In this document: one piece after another, positions 1-10,950 of the stretch | Layout of the letters: every line of letters begins with the position of its first letter | Position numbering within the stretch: position 1 is the first letter of the stretch | NCBI GenBank assembly: GCA_010405405.1 | Contig: MU004241.1 | Span: 728,163 to 792,162 of the forward strand | Direction of reading: 5' to 3' | Length of the DNA stretch: 64,000 nucleotides | From: Microthyrium microscopicum | Lineage: Eukaryota; Ascomycota; Dothideomycetes; Microthyriales; Microthyriaceae | Notes under the pieces: model-generated | What the model was told of the DNA's origin: nothing | What the model saw: the letters and a program-made list of their open reading frames with translations, nothing else | Databases searched by the model: none | Position numbers and translations under genes: made by a program

Positions 1-677
1 TTCCCGTGGATCTCACCATCTACGACTCTCAGGCACAATGCTTCAAGAAAATATTCCAGGCTGAAAAGAGGATCGATTTTGTTTATGCAAATGCAGGAAT
101 TGCAGAAAGGGGGACTTTTTACCAAACCTTTGACACTGGAATTGAACCACCGCCAGAGCCCCCGGAGATGAAACTTCTCATTGATATCTTGGTCAATGGT
201 GCTGAATGCACTGCATATCTGGCTCGTCATTATTTCCGACTTTCTCCAGCAAACGCCGACCGCAATATCGTAATTACATCAAGCTGTGGAGGCTTTTATC
301 CAAGCTATTACTCGCCTATCTATACCAGTGGCAAGCATGCTATACTAGGATTCATGAGAGCGATCGCACCAATTTATTATGATTCCGATAAAATTCGAGT
401 CAATGCAGTCTGCCCAGGAACTGTCAAAACCAATTTGTTGAGCAAAAGTGAATGGTCACAGTTTCCGGAGGAGTACTTTACGCCCGTGGAAAAGATTGTC
501 CAGGCAGTATTGATACTGTGTGATGGAAAAGATGATACTGATAAAGGGAAAGATATTGGACTAATGAATGGTAAAGCCATTGAATGCTCGGGGAAGAACC
601 ATTACTATAGAGAGCCGGTGGAATATTGCGACGAAGCAATGAGAGCTGTTATGGCAAGTACGGAAAGAACTAACTGA
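1..677 (+). CDS. Short-chain dehydrogenase/reductase, 5'-truncated by window edge
   Basis: This is the C-terminal part of an NAD(P)-dependent classical short-chain dehydrogenase; the Rossmann nucleotide-binding start lies left of the window. The frame is open from base 3, so the GTG at 6 is not a real start. Numbered from that GTG, visible motifs are the NAG signature (residues 29-31, in YANAGI), the serine strand (TSSCGG, about 91-96), the catalytic YxxxK (Y106, K110, in YTSGK) and the PG turn after the active site (VNAVCPGT). The spacing is that of 15-hydroxyprostaglandin-dehydrogenase-like fungal SDRs. Substrate cannot be told from this piece. Its stop codon is only 5 bp from the stop of the convergent gene on the other strand. 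Family call firm; function unknown. Confidence 0.85.
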   Translation, partial: PVDLTIYDSQAQCFKKIFQAEKRIDFVYANAGIAERGTFYQTFDTGIEPPPEPPEMKLLIDILVNGAECTAYLARHYFRLSPANADRNIVITSSCGGFYPSYYSPIYTSGKHAILGFMRAIAPIYYDSDKIRVNAVCPGTVKTNLLSKSEWSQFPEEYFTPVEKIVQAVLILCDGKDDTDKGKDIGLMNGKAIECSGKNHYYREPVEYCDEAMRAVMASTERTN

Positions 678-682
678 AACAG

Positions 683-1795
683 TTAATGCCTAGAATTACT
701 TTCAATGGTACATCCAGCGTTCTTCCCAAATTCGTCTCGCTTCTCCTTCTGGCGTAGTAACTTACGGGCACAAAGCCAGCCTTTCTCCAAAACGTGTTTG
801 TATCGTTCAAACTTCTCTACTTGACGTGCACAAGGAAGGACCGGCTCTCCCCATTCGCTTTCACCTGAAAATTGAGACGCATTTCCATAATCGTGACCAA
901 TACTCGACCCCGAACTATTGGGCGCATGATAGTCCGATATTTCAGGATTGTATTGCAAGTGTTGTGGATCAAAATAAGATCCAAGATTATACTAGTAATT
1001 CGATATCACATCTTCCAAAAAGTCGAGTCGGACAAGTTCTGCTGAAACAGATCTTTAAATTTCCCCCGATCGGAGGTGTACTCTGCTCCCATCTTCCTTC
1101 GAATCTTAAGCCCGCTCAAGTAAGACTTGAGCAATGACGCTGAGCCTTAGGCTTTGGACATAGAAGCCAAAGTGTATGACTGCTTCCGAAGTTTACCTAG
1201 ACCAAATCTACGTATTACGTCCCCGGCCGAGTAAAGAAGGCTTGAAATGCTGTTGGTAGCGAGCAAAATCAAAGATCCCATCTTCAAGATCCAGACTGAT
1301 GGGGTCGCCCTTCCAGCAGAAAGCTTTGCCATCTTCAATTACCCCTGTATCGGATCGGTGAATCCCCAGAGGGCATGTAGTATACGCAGCCGTCTCATAT
1401 GCTGCAAGCTTTTCGAAGTGTTCCAGAGTTTCGACTTTCCAGATTTTGCCAGTCACTGTACCTTTCGGCGACGGTACCAAAGCTGGATATATACTCCACA
1501 TCTTGATTTTGAAGTCCTTTATAGTAGCTGGCTGTAGAAGAGGTAGTTCTGGTAGCTTCAAGATATGTTGAAGCACCTCTGGATCCATCAGTGAGCCATA
1601 GAAGAAGAAATAGCTCGGCGTGTAATCCTCTGGTGCTGCAGCTGAATACGATAACATATGGGTTACAAGTGGATTTTCCAGAGCTGCAATCTTCGCTGAG
1701 ATTGCTGAAGAAACTGCGCCTGGTGCTTGTTGACCGGCTGACTTCTTTAGAAAAATGAAGGTTGGCGGTGGTGGAGGTGGAGGTATGGTGACCAT
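683..1795 (-). CDS. AIG2-like / gamma-glutamylcyclotransferase-fold protein
   Basis: The core (about residues 60-185) is an AIG2/GGCT-type domain: it opens with FFFYGSLMDPEVL (YGSL at about 66-69), and has the family's YE acid near residue 134 and the FARYQQHF tail. Related enzymes act on gamma-glutamyl amines or peptides; the substrate here is unknown. My model has three exons, 1795-1219, 1145-1010 and 914-683 (introns 73 and 95 nt, GT-AG), giving 314 residues. The downstream exons add a basic tail (KFERYKHVLEKGW and on) outside the known domain. The start at 1795 precedes a proline run; the frame stays open upstream to 1849 and an additional 5' exon is possible. The last two introns are inferred from frame and splice signals only. 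If they are wrong, the tail is a separate gene or a decayed one. Confidence 0.6.
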
Positions 1796-2843
1796 CCTGG
1801 CTCCAGAATTGTGAGAAGCCTCTGGATGCGGCAAACTTTCTTTGGGCAATCTGTTCTGAATTATCTGAATGATTCTTCATTACGAGATATGTATGGCATG
1901 GGTTTTCTGCGGATTGGTGATCTGGGCTAGTTCTCACCACTAACCTACGTGCCTAACTCATCTGACAAGTGTGAGTTGTCGGGCCGAAGCTGTCCAAAGG
2001 ATGCAGCCAATTAATTTTATGGTCTGTAATCAACCTCAATTCCTTGAGTGATGGTCTTCAGTTTTGCAACTGCCAGCTTCAAGCCAGAAGCATGATTTTT
2101 GTTTCCTGCAAAATTGACCAGATCAAGGTTCATACCATTGATTGAGCATTATAATCTTGATTGTATCAGAAAAACTAGGCTCCCGATTTCTATTAACCAG
2201 GTCTACAGTTTTATGCAACATTTGGCTCATGGAGGCCGTTGAAGGCAGCAGCAATACTTCTGCCTATTACATCCTAGCCAAAGCCTGTGACCAGCCCCTA
2301 CTTTTTAATTGATCAATGAAAAGTCACCGGAAAGCTCCCCTGCTCTGCTTTACGACGCCTAGAAGTTTAGTCTCCAAATATTTCCACATCTGGCTGCGGG
2401 GTGTGCAAACTATCCGGCGCAGTTCGACTGCATAAGCTGGGGGCGGGATCGAAATGTATTGGAGGTAACCACTTCAGACCCTATCATGTTGAGGCAGCAG
2501 ATTGGGCCCATGGAATACACAGATCTATGGGGCGGAGGTCGGCCAATGGTTAGACCTCTGGTTTCATCCTGGTAGAAGGAGCTGCATATTGCTCTATTGG
2601 GGTAGCTTGTTTGTCAAAATGTGGCGCCTACGTTCATTGTGGGATATCTGGAAGGGACAATGATACGTATAAATATCAGCCTAGATATCTTGCGTAGAAG
2701 TATTTTGAATAAACAGATTCTTGTCTGTTCTTGAGGCTCTTTACTGTTCTCTGACATATTGTTGAAGTCGGTGGACCATTCAGCCAATCACAAGTTATTG
2801 CAACATCTCAGCCTTATCATCAGCCTTATCACCTCTCTTCACC
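1796..2843. other. Divergent intergenic region, AIG2-like / AAA ATPase
   Basis: No gene was recognised. The right part should hold the promoter of the AAA ATPase gene. A TATA-like TATAAATA lies at 2668-2675, about 170 bp before its ATG. Just before that ATG is a short direct repeat (ATCAGCCTTATC, twice within 2808-2832). Confidence 0.5.
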
Positions 2844-4514
2844 ATGTCTGAAAAGGCCATCACTACCACCATCGACAGCATGGAAGCACGCAGACTGCAA
2901 TCAATATACATGGAATATAACACCCTCAGCAAGGCCCCCAAGTCCAACAATCGTCGCGCTGCCTACCACGGCCTCCTGCGCCACCACTACCCAAACCACT
3001 TCATCGTCAACATCGAGGCCAAGCACGTCGAGCTCCTCGACTTTGCTGCCGCCGGCTATGCCACGACAACTCTCGACACAAGCACTGGAATCTATGACGT
3101 CGAACGCAAACACGAACTCCCACACGCCTTGACCGGTGTAGCTGGAGGATTCACCGAAGAAATACACTTTGGCCGCTACACATACACCCACGCCGGACAT
3201 GATTTCACATACTACCGCATGCGTACCGAGGACTTTTACGAGCGTCCCCATGCACTCGATTACATTCTTTATCCGCGATCGGCTTCGATCAGTCCCACCG
3301 CGCAAAATAGTCCTGAAATCGACGCCTTGCTCGTCGCTGTCGCCACCTACGAAAACCAGCCGCACGAAGAGATCTTCGTCTGGGAATCAAACTGGTTCAG
3401 CCGCAGCAAGAGCATGTATGCATCCCTCGCCAATGCCCGCTGGGACGACGTTATTCTTGCGCCCGCCCTCAAGGATTCGTTGCACGCGGATGTAACCACC
3501 TTCTTCGACGATGCCACCCGCGCACTGTATGCACAGTTCCGACTGCCATATAAGCGTGGGCTTATATTACACGGGCCACCAGGGAATGGGAAAACGGCGA
3601 GTATTGCGTCGCTGGTGGCAGAGTTGTCGCGTCGTGATCCGCCTGTGCCAACGCTATATGTCAAGACACTCAAGAACAACTGCGATGGCGACCAGGAGAG
3701 CATGAAGCGCCTATTTGCGCATGCACGTAAGATCGCACCATGCTGTGTGGTACTCGAGGATCTTGACTCGCTCGTACACGGCGAAGTGCGCAGTTTCTTC
3801 CTCAATGAGATGGATGGCCTGGACGCAAATGAAGGTGTCTTGTTGCTAGGCAGCACAAATCATTTGGAGAAACTGGATGTGGCAATTCGCAGTCGGCCGA
3901 GCCGTTTTGATCGCAAGTACAAGTTCTCCAACCCAGAGTGGGTTGAACGTATGGCATATGCGAAGTTCTGGCGCCGAAAGTTGGAAGGCGCCCCCGGAGT
4001 TGTGGACTTTCCGGATACGCTGTGTGCTTTGGTAGCAGACCTGACGGATGGCTTCTCATTCGCGTATATGAAAGAGCTGTTTGTGACAAGCTTGCTGTCA
4101 CTCAGTCGCGGTACCAAACCCGAGGAACTTGAGTGGGATGTTGTGGGAGAAAAGAGTGCTGATGCTAGTGATATAGCCAGCGACGAGGGAGACAAGAAGA
4201 GTGACTCGGACGAGACCATGGACACCACAGAGGAGAACGCCGAGGATGACGATCAGGGAGCAGAGAAGAAAGAGGCAAAGAAGGTTAAGCCTAAGCACGA
4301 AATGCCCAAGCTTATCATTCCAGACCATCTCAAATCCAACCTTCTCTTCGTTCACCTTCAGTACCAAACCCAGATGCTGATCAAAGAGATGAACTCGAAT
4401 GAGGAGGTAGAAGAAGAAGTAAAGAAACCAGAAAAAAAAGATACGCCTCAGTCTGATTATCAGAAACAGTTGCAACTTCTAGCGCGCCAGAATAGAATGC
4501 GCGCTCGGGGTTGA
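2844..4514 (+). CDS. AAA-type ATPase, fungal Bcs1-like/ATAD group
   Basis: An intronless 556-residue protein with one AAA module. Walker A is GPPGNGKT at 244-251. Walker B is VVLEDLDS at about 302-309. The sensor-1 stretch is LLGSTNH (about 334-340), and an arginine-finger region RSRPSRFDRK follows (349-358). The N-terminal 200 residues match no domain I know. After the ATPase module comes a strongly acidic, probably disordered segment (about 430-485), then a Lys/Glu-rich C terminus that may be helical. Such proteins are common in filamentous fungi, and the AAA part resembles the Bcs1/ATAD3 set. No mitochondrial presequence is evident. The client is unknown. The start has a good context (CACC-ATG). 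Confidence 0.85.
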   Translation: MSEKAITTTIDSMEARRLQSIYMEYNTLSKAPKSNNRRAAYHGLLRHHYPNHFIVNIEAKHVELLDFAAAGYATTTLDTSTGIYDVERKHELPHALTGVAGGFTEEIHFGRYTYTHAGHDFTYYRMRTEDFYERPHALDYILYPRSASISPTAQNSPEIDALLVAVATYENQPHEEIFVWESNWFSRSKSMYASLANARWDDVILAPALKDSLHADVTTFFDDATRALYAQFRLPYKRGLILHGPPGNGKTASIASLVAELSRRDPPVPTLYVKTLKNNCDGDQESMKRLFAHARKIAPCCVVLEDLDSLVHGEVRSFFLNEMDGLDANEGVLLLGSTNHLEKLDVAIRSRPSRFDRKYKFSNPEWVERMAYAKFWRRKLEGAPGVVDFPDTLCALVADLTDGFSFAYMKELFVTSLLSLSRGTKPEELEWDVVGEKSADASDIASDEGDKKSDSDETMDTTEENAEDDDQGAEKKEAKKVKPKHEMPKLIIPDHLKSNLLFVHLQYQTQMLIKEMNSNEEVEEEVKKPEKKDTPQSDYQKQLQLLARQNRMRARG

Positions 4515-4837
4515 TAAGGGGTATTTCCTGCGTAAGAGCGGCCAACATTCTTGGTCTGGGAGAATAGTTAGCTTGACATTTGAGGTTTCTAGCAACATGC
4601 AGTCCTTACCACTTTTCAAGATATCGCTCCCAGTCGCTCCATAATTTCACCATTGTCCGAAAATAATCAGAGCTGAAAGACAACACATCGCTCCATTGAT
4701 GCTAAATACTCATAACTAAAACAAATTGCTCAAAAACATACAATCAAGCAGGCAATGGTATCATACTTAATAAAACAGCATAACGCCAGTCACCAAGCGC
4801 TTTCCATGACGCGTGAAACGTAAACCCATTACTCGCT
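4515..4837. other. Convergent 3' spacer
   Basis: The 3' ends of the AAA ATPase (+) and the Unc13-like gene (-) face each other here. AT-rich runs such as TTAATAAAAC near 4768 could serve as poly(A) signals. Nothing else was seen. Confidence 0.5.
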
Positions 4838-7800
4838 TCAACGGCCAAACTGCGAATACCCACCCGTCATTCTCCCACCACCCGCATTCGCCAAACTCTG
4901 CCTCACAATCGCCTCCGCTGCCTGCGCAGCCGCCAGCCGCTCTTTCTGTCTAGCACGATCTCTCAAATAGTTCTGTGCCTCAGGTCGCATGCGCAAAATG
5001 CGCAGTAGGTAATCATCCGTTGGCTCAGCTTGCGCGGCACGTCGCTTATCTTCCTTGGCCTGCCGCATTGTTCCTAGGTTACGCGAGAGCAGCACCGTCT
5101 TACGGCGCTTGACTGGCGTGCCGACGAGACCTGCAGACCCAAATGCACTGCCAGGTACCTGGAGGGAAGCAGCAGGGGCTGAAAGGCGGTTGAGGCTGGC
5201 GACTTGTTGTTGGTGCTGCTGAGCAGAATTTGCGGCAATGCCTTCAGAGGTACGAACGAGGTCGTCGGTAGTCTCAAAGTAGAAGAAGTTGAGTGTGAGG
5301 ATGTCTTGGTATTTTGGAGACTTGAGAATTTCAGCGGGCACACCGTTGGCATGACCGGTTTCTTCATCGATAGCGTTGAAAAATTCGAAGAGAAGCTGGG
5401 GACGATGTTAGCGTGAGGACAGCAGCGTTGGGCTATAAACTTACTTGGAGCCATTTGAAGACAACATCGAGTTCTTGTCTGGTAAGTGGCTTTTGTTGGG
5501 AGAGTTTGTCTGACATTGGTGGAACTAAGAGGCCCTCGATGGTAACGAGAATCTCCTTCCATAACCGTGTCATGACCATTATCATTGCAGAGTCCGTGAG
5601 GGTTTGTTTCATGATAGCAAAGTTGTCATCAAAGTAAGTGTATAATGGTTCGATGGCTCCTTCAATCTCTGCTTGAGTCGGCGCTGCTGCCGTGGTTGTT
5701 TCCGCTCGATTTCGATTGAAGAAAGATAAAGCAGATGAGACAGTGATACCTTTAGAGAAAAGACCACGCAGACGTTGTCGTGAGAGAATATATCGAATAT
5801 ATGCCGAGAGCTGTGATGATTAGCGGGGCTTAGATAACGAGTTGGTTGGCATTTACCTTGTCTGTAATTGCTCGTGTCATATCCTTCTCAGTTCGCTTTA
5901 AAGTTCGGAAAGCTTTACCAAAGTAGAACTGGATATCATCTCGTTCACCTTCCATACTGACTCGAAGAAGTAGTCGGCCTTGGGTATCCAAGTCCAACCA
6001 ATATTCACGAGGCATGAAGTCACGAAAATGAGAAGGATCGAGCTTCAAAGACGTGCGACCAATGTAGTCATGATCTCCAAGAGCATCCCAGTCCCACAGT
6101 GTAGCGACCATGTTCAGTGCACCAGTAGTAGCAATGTCCACAGTCTCATCCCAACGAGGATTGAGGTTACCGTAGACAATTCGCGTCTTTGCAAGGCGTT
6201 TTTGAAACTCATCTCCAAGAACAACGTACGGATCACTGAGACCGTTGATATCACACGATTTAAGATCCTCAGCCTCAATGATCTTGATCGTGAACACATA
6301 TTTCTCCATTTTTGGAGTGCGTCTCATAGCATTGCTATCATTTCGACTTCGATGATCACTTTGATCTCGCAAACGAATGATTTCAGCGCATCGATCAACT
6401 TCCATCTGCTGTTCCAGCTTGTCAAGGTTGTTCATAGCATATTCGATATTGTTGAGCTTTATGAGCGACTGCTGATGGTTAGCCTTACGCAAATATGGAG
6501 GACAGCACTAAACTTACTTCTGCCTCGAATTGATATGGGTCCACTTTGTCCTTGTTGGAGATGGCATCTCGAGCGACTTGCATCCAGCGTTCCTGGCGAG
6601 TCTGCGTCAATTGTGCTTCTTGCTCTGGCGTCAGTCGAGACATTTCCTTGTTGAAGAGTTGATCAAGCATCTCGCAATACTTGGCAATTCCAGCTCCAAT
6701 CGCCTTTGCAATTGCAGTCATAAACTTCGCGTACTGATAATCGTCGTCCCATTTGAGTTCAGCAATCGTGTCTTTAGCCTCTTTGAACGAACGGAAGATA
6801 TCCAGCACTGACACACTATGACGAACATCATTTCCTACCATCGAGCCCATCTGGAATGTATCCTGCTTGACTGCACCTTCAGCCCATCCGACAACGCTGT
6901 CTTCTGTCAGCTTGACGTAGCTCCATACAAATTCTTGTAGCTGGTCTTCAATGTGGAAGTTGAACTTCTGGCCGGGTAAAGCTCCAGTGTATACGCTTCT
7001 GATTTCCACTAGTTCTCGATATAGATCGAAGCCATCTTGCATCGCAATATCCTCGCCAGTCTTCTTGGCGTTGTCCATAATACGGCCGACGAGATCGCGT
7101 GCGTCTTCTGCGAATGATGGAAGGATCTGAGCAACAAGGATGCTGAGTGGTTTGGCGCCGAATATCTCGGAAGCTTTCTTGAACCTTTTTTGAATCTTTT
7201 CGCAAAGCTTGACCACATCTTGGCCGAGCTTGATGACGTTATAGAATTCCCATTGACTCTCTTCTGCGGGAACATTCTGCGATAATAAAAGTTGGTAGGC
7301 GTCTGATGCGCGTTCTTTGAGCGCTGCGCCCAAATCTCGAGCAAACTGATCAAGTTCCTTAGGACTTTTAGACAATAATTCGTCCTCAAGTAAATGAGCG
7401 TGCAAGATCGCTAAACATAGACCGAATGAAGGACTTTTGGGTTCGTATGCGCCCTGAAGGATTTGAAAGAGATCTCGAAGCACTTGGTCTCGTATGGTGG
7501 TAAGACATTGCTGGTAAGCAGATACGTCTTTCAGAGTCCACTTTGTCCAGTGTGCAACAATATCATGCCCGATTGTGCTTTGTCTAAAAGCCTTTTTCTT
7601 TTCTTCTGGGGTCTCCTTGTACTGTTCGAACGCTGTATCAACAGTTTGTAGGCCAATGTCGCGATCAACATAAAGTTCTCGCACGGCATCAAGAAATAAT
7701 ATCCTCCGCGAAAAAGGTGGAAGCCGCCATCTTGAAGCCATTTCGTCTAATAATTCATTGGACTTTTTTGAGAAGAGATGTCCCTCCGGTACAGGGTCGG

Positions 7801-9112
7801 ATGGATCGGGATTTCGAATATCATGGAGAATCGTTTCTTTCACAACTGCTCGATAGTATTCTCTAGGTTCGGGTGGAATAAAGACAAAAGGAATTTCGAC
7901 CCCCTCTTTCGTGTTCGTCATATCCATGCTAATATTCATCGCTGAAAAATCTTCAAATGCGTCGTTCATAGAGTGACCACTCGCAGAATCTGTCATATCA
8001 GAAATCTTACGTGAGAGATCAGAATAGGCCGAATCTGACCCAGGCGATGCATGCTGCAACGAGGCCAGCGCATTCCCTGTCGATGTTTTGGCCAAATCTG
8101 GATGTGATTGAATAATCGCAAATAGTAGTTGAGACACTTCTTGTATTTCTGTCTTCTTCCAAGAATCGTATGCGTCGTCTGTATCGAAGTCATCGGCGTT
8201 GATTGTACCCCTAGCTTTCAAGCTAATGCTTTGCTGATACATTTTGAGATCCTTTATAGCAGCTTCCTCAGTCCAAGTAACTTTGTTTTGGTTGATCAGG
8301 TCTTGGACTTTTCCATATGAAATTTCGAATATGCGCGAAACAATCAAAACCATGGGCATGTCTTTGACTTCGTAGCTGCGCGGAACTTCCACCTCAACAG
8401 CTTGACTCGATGCGCCATTTCGTGATGTGATATCCAAATCATGCATAAGTAGCTTCTTTTCCATATTTTGTACTCGCGCTGCAAGTTCCGGTCTTTCGCT
8501 TTCCCAATGGTGTTCTTTAAGAATCGAGTTGATCAGACGAAGAAACAATGCCAAATGTCTGTCTGCAAGAAACTTCCAACTGTCGTCTTGCTTCCCTTGC
8601 CTCAGCTCCTTGACGCAAACATTGTAAAATATGAGGAGTAAATCTTCCATCTTGCGGTCCTTGTCGAGATTCCTTCGTCGACCTGGCTCTGTGAAATCAT
8701 TGAGGAATAGAGCAAATGTCTTCTTGATAACCGGGTCGTTGAATTCGGGTAACCGTTCCTTTCCCATCATCACCTGTGTCGTCCTGTTTTCCAGCGCTTT
8801 CATGAAATCGCGAGGAAACTTTGTACTTCGAGTGTTCGTCACACCGGACAAGTCAGTCAAAAGTTCCATCGCCGAAGGTCTGGCTTGTTTAGGGGCCGCC
8901 GGGCCCGCAATATGCTGTAGACGCTTCTGGCGCGGTTGAAGCAGGTATGTGAGGAAGGCAGAGCGGAGGGCATAGGAGAAGGCTTCGTCGCGGGATATAG
9001 GGGCTTTTTGCTTCTTGAAGGAGGCATCTCGGCGTAGTTTGTTGTCGGATTGTTGCTGTTGTAGACTTTGGCCTCGCGACCGGCTCACGACCGACCGCCG
9101 TATGCCTGACAT
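4838..9112 (-). CDS. Unc13/Munc13-homology protein with C2 domain (Git1/Ync13-like)
   Basis: A 1377-residue protein in four exons: 9112-6518, 6471-5857, 5810-5445 and 5395-4838. The introns are 46, 46 and 49 nt, all GTAAGT/GTAAAT...CAG and all in phase 0. The long first exon is the helical Munc13-homology part. A C2 domain follows at about residues 921-1040, with SDPYVVLGDEF and WDWDALGDHDYIG. Acidic residues D939, D945, D992, D994 and D1000 sit where C2 domains bind calcium, so it is probably a calcium-dependent lipid binder. A second MHD-like helical part lies in exons 3-4, and the tail is basic and Ala/Gly-rich. Known fungal relatives are fission yeast Git1 (glucose/cAMP signalling) and Ync13 (vesicle traffic at the division site). 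A role in exocytosis or plasma-membrane traffic is inferred. Confidence 0.9.
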
Positions 9113-9977
9113 GGCAGTTTACTCTTAATCGTGTCTAACCGTGCAAGAATGCGGATTGTAGAGGGGCGGGAGTCGCAAGGCGCATGGCAGATTGGGTCAG
9201 GCTGAAGATATGGAGGAGCGGAGGGGTATGGATACAGCAAGAAAGACCAGAGGGCGTGACAAGGAGAATGAGTGTTGCAAGTCTCAGAAGGTTACTCGTG
9301 GAGGGGTATCCTAGAATTTGATGAGTTACTAGGTTTGTCAACTGGTAAGTGCTTGCAGCCTGACGTAACATACACAAGAGCGACCCGGCGATGGATGACG
9401 GGGACTTGAGATTCAGGGTGGGAGGTCGGAGGTGAGGTTAGGTTAGGTTGGAGATGGCAGGCGATTCTATGGTCTTAGAACGGGCAGAATGATAGATAGA
9501 GTATGACGATGGGAAGAGAAGTTGTTGGCAAGAGTATGGAGTTGTAAGCCAAGTAACGATTAAATATGCAGGTGTTGGATGCTTGCTTGCTGGCTGCTTG
9601 CTCGCCTCTGTTGCTTGGCCCCAAAGCGGGATAGATTCTCGGACGCAAGAGATTCCGCATTTCAGGATAACGCTTACGTTCTAGAATCTAGAATCTACAC
9701 ATAAATCTCCCCCGCTACTGGTTCATCTCAAGTATCATTCATCCATTTTATGGCGCTTGTACTCCCCTGTAAATTTGAGGCTCAACTAATCACCACGCAC
9801 GCGACACCATCACCACTCTTACTCTTTGGAGGCAATGCCATTTCCCTTCCCTTTAACACCACCATCTATAATTTTTCACACAAAAGCAAAACAACGAGTG
9901 ATGTGGGTTTATTGGATATTCATTGAATTCCCTGCCTGTAGAATCGAAAGCCTCTGTTGGGATCCAGCCCCTTCACT
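9113..9977. other. Upstream region of the Unc13-like gene
   Basis: No gene recognised. It holds the presumed promoter of the Unc13-like gene and the 3' flank of the bHLH gene. Small direct repeats occur: AGGTT units near 9433-9450, GCTTGCTTGCTGGCTGCTTG near 9583-9602, and CTAGAAT twice near 9681-9694. Confidence 0.4.
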
Positions 9978-10286
9978 TCAACCCATCGTACCCTCTTCCT
10001 CCTCCAATGGAATTCCTGGTATCTCGATATCTGACGTATCAATACCCTGAGCCTTGCATTCCCGGATATTTTTCCTGTACAGTGCCAACTGCTCCTTCAT
10101 GTGGTCGAGAGCCGCGCCCAACACCAAAGATTCGCTTCGTCCTTGACCCTCGTAGCCTGGTGTGAGGCTGGCTAGTCGATCGAAGCCATCGCGGATCGCT
10201 TGTCGTCGCTTTTGTTCTGATGCGATGTGATTGTTCTTTTTTTCTTGCTCAGTGAGCCGAGCTTTGTCTTTATTTGGCGACGCCAT
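9978..10286 (-). CDS. Short bHLH transcription factor (INO4-like)
   Basis: A 102-residue protein that is essentially one basic helix-loop-helix domain. The basic region has H20, E24 and R28, the H-E-R triad that reads E-boxes of the CACGTG/CATGTG type. Helix 1 (IRDGFDRLASLTP), a short loop with GRSES, and helix 2 (LGAALDHMKEQLALYR) follow, then an acidic tail. The start at 10286 has a perfect context (ACC-ATG-G). An upstream in-frame start would run into the MITE at 10419-10620 and is rejected. Yeast Ino4, a short bHLH that needs a partner (Ino2), is the nearest known type by size and by the NHxxSE pattern. The target genes are unknown. Confidence 0.8.
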   Translation of the reverse strand: MASPNKDKARLTEQEKKNNHIASEQKRRQAIRDGFDRLASLTPGYEGQGRSESLVLGAALDHMKEQLALYRKNIRECKAQGIDTSDIEIPGIPLEEEEGTMG

Positions 10287-10418
10287 GGTAGGCTTGATGA
10301 ATGATGATGGTTTGGAATGTGAAGATGCCAGTAGGTGATGCTTTAATGTATGGTAAGTACTAGGCCAACAAGAAGTGGGATGGGGCATGTGATAGCCGGC
10401 TGTTTGGTTCCAGTGTCG

Positions 10419-10620
10419 CAAGTAGTAGGTAAAATATGGGGCAGCTACGATGTCTATCAACTTCCGTGCTTTTTTATCGAGTGCTTTATTTGCCATCGAG
10501 GGCGATTAAAGTTCGAACGATTTATCGAATGTGATGGGAGACAGCGCATCTTCTGATTAGAAGACGTGGTGGTAGCCATCAACGTTGATGGGAGTTTGCC
10601 ATTTATTCTGTCAGCATTTG
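10419..10620. mobile_element. MITE copy D, diverged
   Basis: This is a decayed member of the family seen at 25773, 37940 and 40588. Its right end matches copy A over GTGGTAGCCATCA, GTTGATGGGAGT and GCCATTTATT. Its interior shares ATCGAGTGCTTTATTTGCCA with copy A. The left end (CAAGTAG, GGTAAAATATGGG) is more altered, and no target duplication can be read. It sits about 130 bp upstream of the bHLH start, inside the promoter space shared with Hpm1. Confidence 0.65.
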
Positions 10621-10950
10621 ATCTGCTTGATTTCAGTGTTTTTCGCAGACTGTGAAGACTGATTTGTGATTCCTGGATAAAGTACATCCATGGCGGAAAA
10701 TTGGAGGCATTTAACATTGTAAAATGTGGAAGGTTTGGTGGGGTTCAACCTCAAACTGTTGGGATTGTTTGAGGCTCTGCTTTCCTCAAATTCTCCTTCT
10801 CCTTCCAACTACATCGCTAAACCAGATCGATACCTATTGAAACCGGAAATTATACTGTCCCACTGGACATCTACTAAATGTTCCCTTGAAGAATAAAGTG
10901 AAGCGCAATCTCGATCGCGCAGCGCTACGGGAATCAACACCACCAAGAAG
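10621..10950. promoter_or_regulatory. Divergent promoter space of bHLH and hpm1
   Basis: This is the remainder of the bHLH/hpm1 divergent spacer after the MITE. No gene recognised. AT-rich, with no clear TATA box. Confidence 0.35.

Noticed and set aside
10287-10496. Longer N terminus for the bHLH gene
   Set aside because: It would read into the MITE remnant, and the ATG at 10286 has a perfect context.
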